Shown here in pieces: positions 11,652-22,990 of a DNA stretch of 52,256 bases. The first letter of the stretch is position 1. Every line of letters starts with the position of its first letter. Both the position numbers and the translations under genes were made by a program. A model generated the notes under the pieces. The model worked only from the letters and a program-made list of their open reading frames with translations, was not told where the DNA came from and did not search any database. Source of the DNA: Ganoderma boninense. Lineage: Eukaryota > Basidiomycota > Agaricomycetes > Polyporales > Polyporaceae. The stretch is taken from positions 1 to 52,256 of the forward strand of contig PJEW03000026.1 of assembly GCA_002900995.3 (NCBI GenBank), given 5' to 3'.

Positions 11652-12498
11652 TCATTGCATGATGTCGACACCACGGGAAGTAGCAAGATACAAACTTAAA
11701 GTCTTGAGCTTGAACTCGACCCTGTAGCCCTCGCCGACCTTAATACGCACGCACCGCATTTCCATGCGCACTACGTCGCCCCCAACCAACTCGTTGACGC
11801 TAAGTGCCGCGACTTTGTGCTGTGGATCCTTGCAGCCGGTGCGATCGTACACGTTGAGCAGCCTGGAGCGGGGCCCGGCAGACTCTCGCCGCGCAAGTAT
11901 GCCGTACGTCGCACCTTGGACGACACATGAATAGCCCATTTGCGGTGATACAGAGTCGTGACTTACCTCCCCCGGGTTGGGCCGAGTTGTGAATGCGACC
12001 CAGCCTCTGCGCATCGGCCGCGCAAAACAGCTCGATGACCACCGAGAGCTTTGTGGGTTTGTAGCGCTTGAGAACCAGCTCATAGCTAGCCAGACTCCCG
12101 AAGGCGACGATGACAACCGCCCGCATCTGCGGGCCGGGAGTGGAGAGCGTGTTGCTTTCGCTCCAAGTCACATCATCCGGAATGTCGCGGAGGTGGTAAA
12201 CGGGAGGTCCGTCGCTAATGGGGTCCCGCAGAAGTTGCCGGATGGTCCTAGGCCGTTCATCAGGAGATGCATACAACAGAGCGAACTTCATTGCGACGTA
12301 CTTCGAGTGCCGGGTCAATGCGAAATCAAGACTCAAGAGTGTTTCCTGGTCGGCCTCTTCGCCGGCATCAACGGTAGCGTTCGACTCGGAGTTGTCATCA
12401 TCGCTCTCCTCGTCGGTGAGCGAGATCGTGCCCAGGTCTTCGTTGTGAGGTCTAGTCGGCGACCCAGGCTGGAGCAGGCGCTTTCTCTTGGGAGGCAT
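11652..12498 (-). CDS. Hypothetical acidic N-terminus protein, two exons
   Basis: Exons 12498-11967 and 11914-11652 (intron 52 nt) give 264 residues. The start PPKRKRLLQ resembles a basic nuclear localisation signal. Residues ~25-55 are Asp/Glu/Ser-rich. The rest looks like a compact beta-rich domain, with alternating hydrophobic strands such as MRAVVIVAFGSL, KLSVVIELFCA and VVRMEMRCVRIKV. An OB-like or other beta-barrel fold is possible but not shown. It is tandem with gene X, whose stop lies 251 bp upstream. It is absent from the second X/Y copy, which is truncated before the equivalent place. Confidence 0.65.
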
Positions 12499-12748
12499 CC
12501 TGCGTGGGATGAGGAGCGGTATGGACGGGGGTAGTAGGAAGGGACTGGCCGAAAGATCGTGTTCGCGGAGGACGCCAACTTGTACTTAGTATACGCGGGG
12601 ACTTCAGGAACAACCCCAGATCATCCCGCCATTGGCACCACGCTGAACGACAGCACGTGCCGATGTCTACCACTTAGGCACCACAAAGCATTGCGCATTA
12701 AGTACCGGCGATTACATGACACAGACGAGTTACGTATCCTGACGAAGG

Positions 12749-12893
12749 CTAGGGATCCTCCTCCACGTACGAGCCGTCAGAGTAATCGTCACCCTGATCC
12801 TTACGCCGATCAACCTGCTCCCTCCGCTGCTGGTGGTGGTGGTGGTGGTGATGGCCGTCGTCGCCGTCGCCGTCGCCATCGCCGTCGCCATCG

Positions 12894-12958
<65 letters not shown>

Positions 12959-15280
12959 CTCCTCTCGCTGGCGCTTTTTACCTTTCTTATCCAGTCCACG
13001 TTCGTCTATGAGCTCCTTCAGGCCCTCCAGGATCGTCCTGACCCCGACGCCCCGAGGCTTGAGGCTGTCCAGGAATGCCTTCACTTCCGCGTTGCCGCCA
13101 TACATGCGCAGAAGTCGGCTTACTTCCAGCGCGTTCCGGACCCATCCTATCCCTCGGCCGACCACGTGAGAGACCGCGATGCGAGTCATCGGCTTGCCAC
13201 GCGCCGCACGAGGGGCGGTGGCGTCGCCGTGTCCAAGATCCATCATCTGCTGGACAACGGCAATCTGCTTCCTCACCTCGTCGTACGAGAACAACGATTC
13301 CTCCGAGTTGTTGAGGAGCAACACGGTCTTGTTCTTCATAAACGCGCCATCGTTGACGGTCCGTATCCAATACGCCAGGGCTAGATTCCTCTTGGTTTTT
13401 CCGTCCTTCCTGGCGGATGCCTTGGTCGCGGTAGGGACCGGCTGCGAGCCTGAAGTGTTACGACGCCCCCCCCCGGAAGCCGTTTTGGGCGCCAGAGTGA
13501 CGGGCGGCAATGCCAGCTGGAGATCGCGATTATTGGCTGTCCACACGGGGCAACCACGAGACAGTTGACGACGTACCGGAATAACCTGCAAAGCAGTGCC
13601 AAATCGCAGGCGCTGATATGTCACAATAGGCGTAGATGGATCGAGGGTGATCAGCGGAACCTCTAGCGCGGGCGCCGACGCTATCGCGCCCCCCTCCAAG
13701 ATAGATCCGATGCTGTACTCCGTGGTCGAAGAACTGATGGCAATAGGCACGCTGAGCAGGACGTTACCTACAAGGAATGGGAATAAGCAATATGACGCCA
13801 TTGACAGAGGCTGAATCGTACCAGCACTGAGCATCTGTTCATGACTCAACGCTTGCAGGATGTCGATCGAGGACGCACTGATTGTCGCGCGGTTGGGGAC
13901 ATACGAAAGTGGCAGGTCCTTCAAGACCGAAAGGAAGTCGATACCTGGGTGCGGACGGCGGTCTTTGGCAAACAGGACAATGCTTCCTGTTGCGCGCAGG
14001 GGGCCATTCGACGGCGACGGAACTCCTGGGCCGACGAGGATGGGCACAGCCCCTCCGAGCGTAACCTGTGTGCCAGAATGGAGCGCTCACTAAGGACGTA
14101 TAGTGACAAATTGCTTACAAATCGGTACTTTCGTATGGCCGCCCCGAAGTGCTGCCAATAGGTATCCGCTGGATCCTGTGCAAACGCGCATCAGAACAGA
14201 GCGTGTTATCATAATGCGGTAAGATAACGTACTCCACTGGCTGGCATGAGGGCTGGAAAGGGAAGCTGGTCTGTCGCCTTCGCACGTGCACTGGAACCCC
14301 CCAGCACGAGATCGGAGGCAAGGGGGGCGACGGCTTGAGGCAGGCCGCCCCCAGCGGATGTGGCAGATCCGGTGCCTAGGCTGCCTGGCAAAGAGGTCGA
14401 CTGCCCGTCGGTCTTCGGGGCGGTCGACTGGGCTGCCATACGACGTTTGTCGATGTGAGAATCTGGTGCAGAACAGTCATTCCAGAACGGACTAGTCACT
14501 TACGGAGACAACCGCGATCGGACGCGCCAGCCGACGCTGTTCCTCCTACATCACGAGCTACGGGGCCTGATCCCGTCGGCCCGTCTGCACCTGTGGCTGC
14601 CGCCTCAGAGACGGTGGTCTTGACAGACGCGGACGTGCACCCTGACGGGCCTGGCGGGAGATCTGGTCCGTCCTCAAGTTCAGACAGCGGAGACGAAGCT
14701 GCCCTGCTAGGACGCCGAAGGTGCTGCAGTCCGAGCTCCTCGATGTTCTGTCAAAACAAAGTACCATCGACACTTTGACCTCCAAGTAGCTGGCAACCTA
14801 GTGAGACAACTCACCACGAGCTCGCCCGCAATGATGCGGTGCTCTCTCATCTGCAGAAAGACCGCACGGTCTAATGCCCACTCGCGTGGGGCGCTTCCAT
14901 CGTGGGGTTGAGCGCCAGGATCTATCACCCCTTGCTCACGCCAACGATAGACGCGACCGAAGTCGACGGACACTTGCGCCTGCACTAGCGCTTGTCTAGC
15001 CGCTGCCTTGCTCATCCTAGGGGCTACCTTGGCCTGAGACCACTTGGCCAGCATCGCCTGCACAAGCATGGCCCGGTTATCACACTATGAACGGGAACCC
15101 AGCGCGTTGCGGGGGAGTGGTGGAAGACGGACTGACCCTGCACGCATCGACTCTGAAATGGAACCTGTCGACAATGAGCTTTACGCCTGATGGCGACAGA
15201 AAGACGACTTGCCAGACATTGTCGGAATTGGGCAAGACAGTGCGTTTGGAAGAGCCTTGGTTCGCCGTCGCCTGGGACAT
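12749..15280 (-). CDS. Gene X: unknown protein of the X/Y divergent module, intact copy
   Basis: Nine exons in phase (15280-15213, 15164-15137, 15057-14815, 14747-14504, 14462-14233, 14175-14119, 14065-13822, 13767-13577, 13516-12749) give 690 residues. Intron 1 appears to be GC-AG; the second copy has GT there. Exon 2 is only 28 nt. Blocks shared with the copy at 48397-50010 include a helix near VDFGRVYRWRE, GLQHLRRP, YWQHFGAAIRKYRF, VLFAKDRR, YVPNRATISASSIDILQAL and a Lys/Arg helix with LALAYWIRTVNDGAF. The C-terminus is a long Asp run, Asp-Gly repeats and a His run. I do not recognise the family. The two copies share every splice site but differ widely at the base level, which supports a real gene. 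Confidence 0.75.
12828..12962. repeat. Trinucleotide microsatellite coding an Asp/Gly/His tail
   Basis: Runs of TGG, then mixed CCGTCG, then a long GTC run on the plus strand. Read on the minus strand inside the last exon of gene X, they encode about 22 Asp, then Asp-Gly alternation, then seven His. The tract is polymorphism-prone and keeps frame because its period is three. Confidence 0.9.
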
Positions 15281-15966
15281 GCTCGTGAAAGGGCGCGAGG
15301 GAGGATAAAAGAAACGAGGTGCAGCAGAAATGTGTCGCGCGATGTGCAATCACGTCCCGGCTGCGTGACTATTACATCGCTCGAATTTATACTTTCCCGC
15401 ATGGCGTGATAGGGTCGACTTGCATGTCCGTCAACAGTGATTATCCGAACGTGGGTAAAAGAGCATTACCTAGCTGCCAAATCTGGTTTTGCAAATACGC
15501 CTGCCAGGACGAGCTTTTTCGGTGTATGTCACCGAAAAAACCCTGCGTCCCCGGGCATCTCAGCCTGACGCAAGAATAGGAGCACAATGTGCAGGCCACG
15601 CTGATATCCGCCAACGCAAGGCGTGGACGTACAATACGAGTCCAGCTGAATACGATAACCAGTATGCCCACTATGAACCATGCTGGTGGCACGCACAATG
15701 GACCGCACGCCAACTTGGGACGGCTGCACCGGTCAGCCGTCATGGTAGCGTTTCACGCGAAGGCAGAGTATATCGCATGTGAAGATCTGGGTGGAGATGT
15801 CGGAACGTTTGCCTAATGTTACGAAGGGGCCCGAGCGACTTCCCAAATGTACTAAGGTGCCCTCTGCCCAAGACTAGCTCGAAACCTCCTTGTTTTTGCA
15901 TCCCGCTGCTTCCCCTGCCCCGCTTCTCGTCCATCTCGTCTTCCTCCTGCCTCTGATCGCGCCCCC
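15281..15966. promoter_or_regulatory. Shared bidirectional intergenic region of genes X and Y
   Basis: 686 bp separate the divergent ATGs of X (15280, minus) and Y (15967, plus). The second X/Y pair has 711 bp here, and parts look alike (for example the GCGTGACTA stretch about 90 bp upstream of X). It holds no convincing gene. A TC-rich tract precedes the Y start, typical of basidiomycete leaders. Shared control is inferred from the arrangement. Confidence 0.5.
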
Positions 15967-17767
15967 ATGTCCGACCACTTCACGCCTACTCAACTCCTTT
16001 CTCATCTGCAACGCTGCGGGGAATGTGGATACTACATTGGGGCACCAGTCTTATGCAAAGGGCAGTCCGATGCGACAAAGAAAGGGTTTTGGTACGAAAA
16101 GGTCAGCAAGAGCAGACCCTTCTACTGTGATTTAGTCTCAACGGGGCATGAGCAGTGTCTCAACAACGCGCAGCCAACTCCCGATACCTGCACCTTTTTC
16201 CAATGGCGACCAGAAATCGCGCGGGGCAAGCCAGCCGGCGGCAAGAAGACGCCATGCCCTGGAGCTCTCTGTCGCCAGGCCAACAAACCGAACACCTCCA
16301 ACCTGGACTGCACGTTCGGCGTTTGCGTTAAGTGTTGCCGTCACCTTCAGCCGCTTCTCGACGTGGTACGTTCCTGTTCCATCAGCGACCACCGCAAGGG
16401 CGTCGTCTATCCCGGCTCGGAAGCCCGAGGTGCGTCCATTTCTGGCCAAATAGGAATGCCGCCTTAATCACTTACGCGTCAACACAGAGGACTCGCAGGA
16501 TGCCACAGCTTCCCAGCGCCGAGGCCGCGGGCGACCCAAGAAAAGCAAGAAGCCTGGCAGCGACGCAATCGACCCGCCTCCGAAGCATCAATCGTACGCT
16601 ACACCGGTTGGAGGTCCTTACCTCGCACGCATGTCCGTCCTCGACGCCGAACGCCGACTGGAAGTTGAACGCAATGCCGAACAGGTGAAGCAAGACCGTG
16701 CGCAAGCCCATCTACACATTGTCGCTCTGCGTTGGTGGGCGAACGTGAGTAATAGCCCTTATACGTGTGGACTCGAGGGTGATGATGCCTTTCCCCACGT
16801 CAGGACGGTGAGGAACCCGAGCACGCCGAGGTCGTCGTGGACAACCCTTCGGCCTTCCATCCCAAGGACGTCCCTTACCTCGTTGATCGGTATCAGTGTG
16901 ACACCCAGCCGTTCCAGTACTACGACTCGAAGAAACGCGTGTGGTATACGGGCACCCGGTTTAGTGCGGCCCGCGACCTAAAGAAAATCTCCCCCGACGA
17001 CATCTGCTACCGGTCCCAAGGCGTGACAAGTGGGGAAGGCATGCCGTGTCCATCCAAGAAGCGCCCTGCTCCGGACGACACTCCGTCAAACGACACGCCT
17101 CGTCGTCCCCTGTGCGTACTCACCAATGCCCAGACGTTTGCCGACGACTGACGATGGTCACGATAGACCCCTGTTCACTCAAGGTGTGAACGGACCGGCA
17201 TCAACTCCGCAGCGCTCTTGCTCGCCGACCGCGACCGAGCCTCCAATGAGTGGCAGCTCGACGTTCTCAGTGGAAGCCGAGTACGACCCCTTCTTCAACG
17301 CGTTCGATTTCACACCGACCACATCGTACAAGGATGCATCGACGCACGATGCTACCAACCTCGACCAACCACGTCTTCCCGCGCTGTTTCCCGCCGACAC
17401 AGACATCACGCAACACATTCCGCCCAATTCAACCCGGCTCCCCGACGCACCATCCTTTGAGATCAATTTGGACTCCGCCCCGCGCGGTCGAAGCGCCTCC
17501 GGCTGGCCATGGCGTTACGTCTGTGATATGGCTGCCGGCTTCGCAGCCATCCGTCGGCTCGAAGATAGCCACCCTCCCGTGCCGACGCCGGAGGCTTTCA
17601 AGACTGTCTTCAAGGCCGAGTACAAAGTCACCACGTACGGTGATCAGAAGCGAGCATGGCGTGCGGCTGCACTAGTCACGGGGGAGAGAGATCGTTGGAT
17701 CCAGTACGGTCGCTCGGAGGCCGGTGAGTGGCGGGCCTTCATGAGGTCGTGGCGCCAGGGCCAATAG
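15967..17767 (+). CDS. Gene Y: GRF-like zinc finger, Cys cluster and AT-hook protein, intact copy
   Basis: Exons 15967-16101, 16156-16429, 16488-16744, 16804-17111 and 17167-17767 give 524 residues in phase. The N-terminus has CGECGYYIGAPVLCKGQ, a GFWYEKC turn and TCTFFQW, which matches the plan of GRF-type zinc fingers (single-strand nucleic-acid binding). A second cluster follows: CPGALC, then CTFGVCVKCC, then CSISDH. Residues ~145-155 read RRGRGRPKKSKK, a classic AT-hook. The middle has a charged helix, and the end is rich in Trp and basic residues. This points to a nuclear DNA-binding protein; its role in the X/Y module is unknown. The exon 4 donor was chosen as GTGCGT because only it keeps phase, in both copies. 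Confidence 0.8.
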
Positions 17768-18169
17768 CTTTCCACTGTACCTCTTACCGCGTAGTGCAAT
17801 GTGTGCCGCAAAGACGTGTAGAGTCCACATGTGCCCAGCATCCGGGATGACACCAAATGCATATCGACCCTGGCGGCAGATAGAATTCCGCAAAAGTACG
17901 GCAGAGAGCTTGGCGACGTCAACGCGGGTGTATTGATATAGATCGACTGTCATCTATATTTGAATATGGTCAGCAACGGAGACTACGCGGGTGGTGTGGG
18001 GTCCATAACCACGAAGTGTTTCTTGCAGGCAGTGTGAGGGAGGGACTGTCACTCTCATTACTCACATCGGTGCCCAATGGCGACCGAGGTGACACGTCAC
18101 AGCCACTAAGTCGTGTTTACATAAATGGCGAGGGTTGGCTGGAGGGGTAACCGAGCTCAGACATCTGTC
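17768..18169. other. Intergenic, nothing recognised
   Basis: About 400 bp between gene Y and the next plus-strand gene. No open frame of note on the coding strand and no repeat is visible; it presumably holds the terminator of Y and the promoter of the next gene. Confidence 0.4.
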
Positions 18170-19481
18170 ATGGACTCTCCTCGCATCCAATCCCTGTTCC
18201 CCCAGTCGAACCTCGGCGCTCTACTCGCGCTTCTCGAACTCGCCCGTGTTGGGAAGGATCCGATAGACGAACCGGTTCCATGGACCTGGGAAGCGTGGCG
18301 GAAGGGGCTACGATGCGAGCATGCCCCTTGGCAGGCGAACGCCACCGTCGAAAACAGCCATCTTTTCGAGCATGCCAGAACCCATTCAAGGCGCTTCGTC
18401 ATTGCCTATCATGCATCTGGATGGGAGATCGCTGATCGCGTTCGTTTCGCGAGTGGCCTCTCCGAGAGCGACGGCGACCTATACAAAGGTCGAGAGTGGC
18501 TCACCGTGTGGTGGCGATGGCAACGATACGCGGACCTCATCAATCTCGACAAGGCCATCAACGACATATTCATGAAGGCAGGGGTTATCAAATCTAGTCG
18601 ATCGGTGAGTCATGTCTACGATTAGATAAAGAACGAAACGTCAACGTGATTAATCTAGGTTGCAGACCTGGATGTCAGCATCCTATGTGGAAGTGAACAT
18701 CCACTTTTCGTGCTTGGGCGTGGCCTCTTCGGTGACGAAACATGGCGATCTCAGGCCGAACGGTCGCACCACCCCGCCGTGTTACGATGGCTCAGTCACA
18801 CGATGGATACAACGAGGCGGGATTGGAGGGTGCTTCACGACGATGCTTGCAGGCGAGTGGATAGGATGCGCCACATGGTGTACGCCATGTGTCAAGGTAC
18901 GCTGGTGTCAGGGAAGGGAAGATAGGATCACCATTGATTCCACGACAGCCGTCGCAAGCCACAGATGTTCCCCTGGGGATATTTCTGGGTATGTTGTCAG
19001 GCTAGGCTACATCGTGGAGACGATGGATTTTCTCCGCACACAAGGTCGCATGGAGCAAGTGGTGCAGTATCGGAAAATCATGTACGCTATCAGAGACTGC
19101 ATGGGGTCATGGGGGGCGCCTTCCACATCGCCAAGTGAGTTCCATTTTGGGCCTACAGAGTAGGCTACTGACGACGGCTGACATCTAGTACTCCCGCCGA
19201 ACATGTGCCGCGCCTTGGCAACGATGCCTAGCGAATCATACAGGAAGATGATCCAGGACGACGTCTCGAAGTGCTTAAAGACACTCGACCTTAGAGCCAA
19301 TCAAGCTCCTGCCTTCACAATCGACGTCTACGAGGTGCTGTCCAGATCAGACGTAGGGTTTTTGGCAGGCGACTTCGGCCATCCCGACGGGATGCACACG
19401 GACCAACCCGGGTCGGAGGTGAGGGAGGACGAAGCCGAGGGTCTGGAGTTCGCAAGAAGAACTCTTCCTCGCTTTTGGTAG
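18170..19481 (+). CDS. Hypothetical Trp-rich helical protein, four exons
   Basis: Exons 18170-18604, 18659-18896, 18949-19134 and 19189-19481 join in phase to 383 residues. The family is unknown to me. The sequence is predominantly helical, with Trp-containing segments (PWTWEAWRKGL, EWLTVWWRWQRYADL) and a histidine-containing HPAVLRWLSH. The last 60 residues are acidic and end with RRTLPRFW. I chose the second in-frame ATG (18170), since the protein core begins there; an upstream in-frame ATG at 18125 would add 15 residues. It lies between gene Y and the Zn-cluster gene, all inside the putative large element. Confidence 0.6.
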
Positions 19482-19745
19482 AACCATGGCGATTATTATC
19501 GTAGCCCGTTTGAGACATGATGCCAAGAAAAACCATATGACGATTGCGTTTCTCTAATCTAATACAAATTCACGATCAAGCGCGCTACGTGATCCTGCAT
19601 ACCAAACTAGGCAACGATACCGAACGCCGCAAGCCTAACGCAAACGGCTGACACACATTGGATGCCCTGTCGGCTTACTCGGACTACAGATTCATTTATC
19701 ACGTCTGAACCATCGAAGTGCCACGAGGCGACACCACGCGGCCAT

Positions 19746-21419
19746 TTAGGGCTGCGACGCATCATCCTCAGCTCCTCTAGCCTCTTTGTTTTTCTTCAGC
19801 GACTTCAGCAGCTTGAACTTATTGAGGCGTTCCTCAGACATCTAACGATGGTATTAGAAGTAACTTAATATGCCTGGGATGCGATGACTTACCATTGCGC
19901 GCTTGCGTTTACGGGGCACTTCCTTGTCTCTGTCTACCTCCATGGCTACATCAGAAGCCCCTGTTTTGGCAACCGATCGTGACTGCTGTGTACGTCAATG
20001 AAACTATCACATTGGAATAAGGTCAAACGGCGTACCTTGCTATGAGCCTTCGAAGTGCTCGCGACAGGCATTTCGCGATTGGCATTGGCCTGCACTAGTC
20101 ATGAACGCCAAAAAATGCGGTGACATTGTAAGATGACATACTAGTTTTGGAGGCGCTTTCCTAAGCACCCTTGCGGTGTTTTCGGCTTCGCTCGACGCTG
20201 CATTTGATATGGGGTTTTCGCTAGTGGCCTTGGAAGGAACTCGCTTATCAAGGAAGGTGGCAGTCCCCTGACAATGTCGACAGTAAGTAAGGCAACCAGG
20301 TCTCAACCCAACGTCGACCATTACCTGGCGCGAGCTCGGCCAATGCTCAGTGTCCCCGCGAATACTGCGACGCTTGGACACGGACACGGGTTCATCAGTG
20401 TGACTGTTCGTCTGGCTGGGATCGTCTACCCGTTCCACCCGGAGTTTCCAAGAATCGGCGGGGCGTTGTTTGGGCGTGTAGACGGAGAAATTGCGCATCT
20501 CCTTTGAGCCCCGCAGGCATACAGTGAGTGCGAAACTGAGAAGCTCTGATGTCGATACTTACTGTACTGTTGCCACCAGCACCCAACTCCTCGTCGTCAG
20601 TATCCAATATGCGCAGCCGCTTGGCTGACCGACGAGGAAGACGAAAGTCGATCTGTCAAATTTAAAGAATGTGAGACAAGGCGAGAAATGTATACCGAAG
20701 GGACTACCTCAGGAGTCTTAGTTCGAGCTCTACTTGTGTGTGATTGTATCTCTTCGTTGGGCGTCGCCAAGCGAGACGCATGGTCGTTGGTTGCATCCAA
20801 CTACAAAAGCGTTAGTTAGATGGGATACAAAAAGACAACAGAGGTGGAGAAGCCGACCTGGAAGTTCATGGCCTCTGTGTCGTCGACGTCCCCTCCCTCC
20901 AGAGCTTTGCTAACGTAACCAACCCCAGCGTCTTCAACCTCCCCGCCCGATACGGTGTCCATGGTCGTGCTCCTTGCTCTCCCCGATGCCCGCGTGGACA
21001 CTCGCATTGAACGTACCTCCCGGAGGAGACGTTCAACCAACTTCAAAAGATCTTGATGAGATTCGTAAATGGAGGTGAGGATGACGTCATGACGCCCTAA
21101 GATCTCCTCCGCACTACTTATGACTTCAGGAAGATACACGTCCACGTCCTCGGCGTGCAGTTCTGTGAATTGTTAGTATTATCACACAAACGATGAGAGG
21201 GGGAAACGCACTATATCTGAACGAACAGTCCTGTTTATGTTCGATGCATCGCGCGCATTTAGTAGTTCGACGGCTCCGGAGGCATACAGCGCCCGCATGT
21301 GCACATTGGATACAGGGAAACTGAGTAGGGCGAGGTTTAGGCATTGGGGGTGGTCGTGAAATCGACGATAATGGAGGCGTTGAGCTCTCGGATGTGCACG
21401 CACCTTTTAATACAGCCAT
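19746..21419 (-). CDS. Zn2Cys6-like small regulatory protein, nine exons
   Basis: Nine short exons (21419-21212, 21162-20858, 20800-20708, 20652-20563, 20501-20325, 20267-20142, 20089-20036, 19985-19893, 19841-19746) join in phase to 413 residues. Residues ~36-65 contain C-x2-C-x6-C-x8-C-x2-C-x6-C (CIQC, then CLRSRR, then CARC), the spacing of fungal binuclear zinc clusters. A leucine-rich helix follows (LLKLVERLLREVRSM), as in many dimerising Zn-cluster proteins. The rest is low-complexity and charged, with basic patches such as RLPRRSAKRLR and VPRKRKRAM that look nuclear. It lacks the usual fungal transcription-factor middle domain. The final exon is a lysine-rich helix. Confidence 0.7.
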
Positions 21420-21689
21420 AGGTGCCGCAGCACTAGTGTGTCACTGTGATATTCGCAGACATCCGTGCAGCAAGGGATCCAACGTTCGCTGCGAGGAAGG
21501 AAACTGTCCAATTTAACAAAGCCACACCCATATTTCACGGTGACGATGCACCATGGCACCCTCATCACACGAAACGTGCTGAGCCCCGTGCGCTGGCCAG
21601 CCTGCATTGCGTTCAGATGATTGGACCACCATGTCGAGGGTTGGACTTAGGGCGTACATAGAGAATGCTCTTCCATACAATTAGGACGT

Positions 21690-22480
21690 CTAGATGCCTG
21701 GATGGCACACGGGCACGGGAGCAGAGGTAGTATGTGCGCGCGCAGAGTGCACAATGGCACGCGCCATGGGAAGATACACGGGTACGCGCGCGGGCAGAGG
21801 TGGTACACGCGCGGGCAGAGTGCACAATGGCACGCGCTATGGTAGGAGAGACACGGGCGGGGACAATAGGTACACGGCCAGAGCGGGTGCGCACCCGGGC
21901 AGAGACGGTATGTGCGCGCGCAGGGTGCACAATGGCACTGGAGCGCACGCGGAGGGACGTGGTACGCGCGCAGGCAGAGGTGGTACGCGCGCAGGCAGAG
22001 GTGGTACACGCGCGGGCAGAGTGCACAATGGCACGCGCCATGGCAGGAGAGACACGGGCGGGGACAACAGGTACACGGCGAGAGCGGGTGCGCACGCGGG
22101 CAGAGTGCACAATGGCACGCGCTATGGTAGGAGAGACACGGGCGGGGACAATAGGTACACGGCCAGAGCGGGTGCGCACCCGGGCAGAGACGGTATGTGC
22201 GCGCGCAGGGTGCACAATGGCACTGGAGCGCACGCGGAGGGACGTGGTACACGCGCAGGCAGAGGTGGTACGCGCGCAGGCAGAGGTGGTACACGCGCGG
22301 GCAGAGTGCACAATGGCACGCGCCATGGCAGGAGAGACTCGGGTTCGCGCCATGGCAGGAGAGACACGGCTTCGCGCGCGGGGGCGGGGGCAACAGGTAC
22401 ACGGCGGGAGCGGGTGCGCACACGGGCAGAGGCGGTACACACGCTGGCAGAGTGCACAATGGCACTGGAGGCGACAGAAG
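21690..22480. repeat. GC-rich minisatellite with 285-bp higher-order unit
   Basis: Short repeats built on GGCAGAG, GTGCACAATGGC and GGTACACGCGC are organised in a nearly exact higher-order unit of about 285 bp (for instance 21834 recurs at 22119). Units carry CCATGG and GTGCAC palindromes and many CpG. Long open frames on both strands follow from the lack of stops and are not convincing genes. The sequence is not the same as the 63-bp array at 776-1907, although both sit just inside the inverted motif arrays. Confidence 0.9.
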
Positions 22481-22742
22481 AACTATGGAACGCGGCGTGG
22501 CGCAAATTGCGGGCAGCCGGCCTGTTGTTCACGCAACGACGTACAGGCACGCGAGTTTGTGGAAAAGAAGAAATCATATATTTGTACATATAGACAGAGG
22601 GGCCGCCACCGACATAGTGCTACACCGACATGGTACACAGAAGACGAACATGACATCTCATTCCGACAGAGTGCTACCATAGTGCTACACAAAATGCGAA
22701 CATATGACAGGTCTTTCCGGGGACGTTCAACCTCCCGGCGGA

Positions 22743-22830
22743 ATGGGGATAGGGATGGGATGGGGATGGGGATGGGGATGGGGATGGGGATGGGGATGGG
22801 GATGGGGATGAGGATGGGGATGGGGATGCG
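22743..22830. repeat. GGGGAT hexanucleotide microsatellite
   Basis: About fourteen mostly perfect GGGGAT units with two interruptions. It is a simple slippage-type repeat. Confidence 0.95.
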
Positions 22831-22887
22831 ATGAGGGACTGAAGAGACGGGATCCCCTAAAGCAGGAGGCGGGAGTAGCCGATGTCC

Positions 22888-22927
22888 ACGGAAACGCTGA
22901 CTAAGCCACGAAAACGCTGACTAAGCA
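22888..22927. repeat. 20-bp direct duplication
   Basis: Two adjacent copies of a unit containing AACGCTGACTAAG, differing at one base. It lies between the hexanucleotide repeat and the right-hand motif array. Confidence 0.8.
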
Positions 22928-22990
22928 CTTCGGGCATTCTGGACGTTTCTTTCCATCATTACGTTTTCGTGCTCGTGCCTTCTTCATGCG

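Noticed and set aside
12833..13384. Plus-strand frame with a long Val/Ile run (183 codons)
   Set aside because: It is the antisense of the GTC microsatellite in the last exon of gene X. The hydrophobic run comes from the repeat, not from a membrane protein.
21613..22834. Frames up to 366 codons through the right minisatellite
   Set aside because: Same artefact: overlapping long frames on both strands follow the repeat period and composition, with no independent coding evidence.
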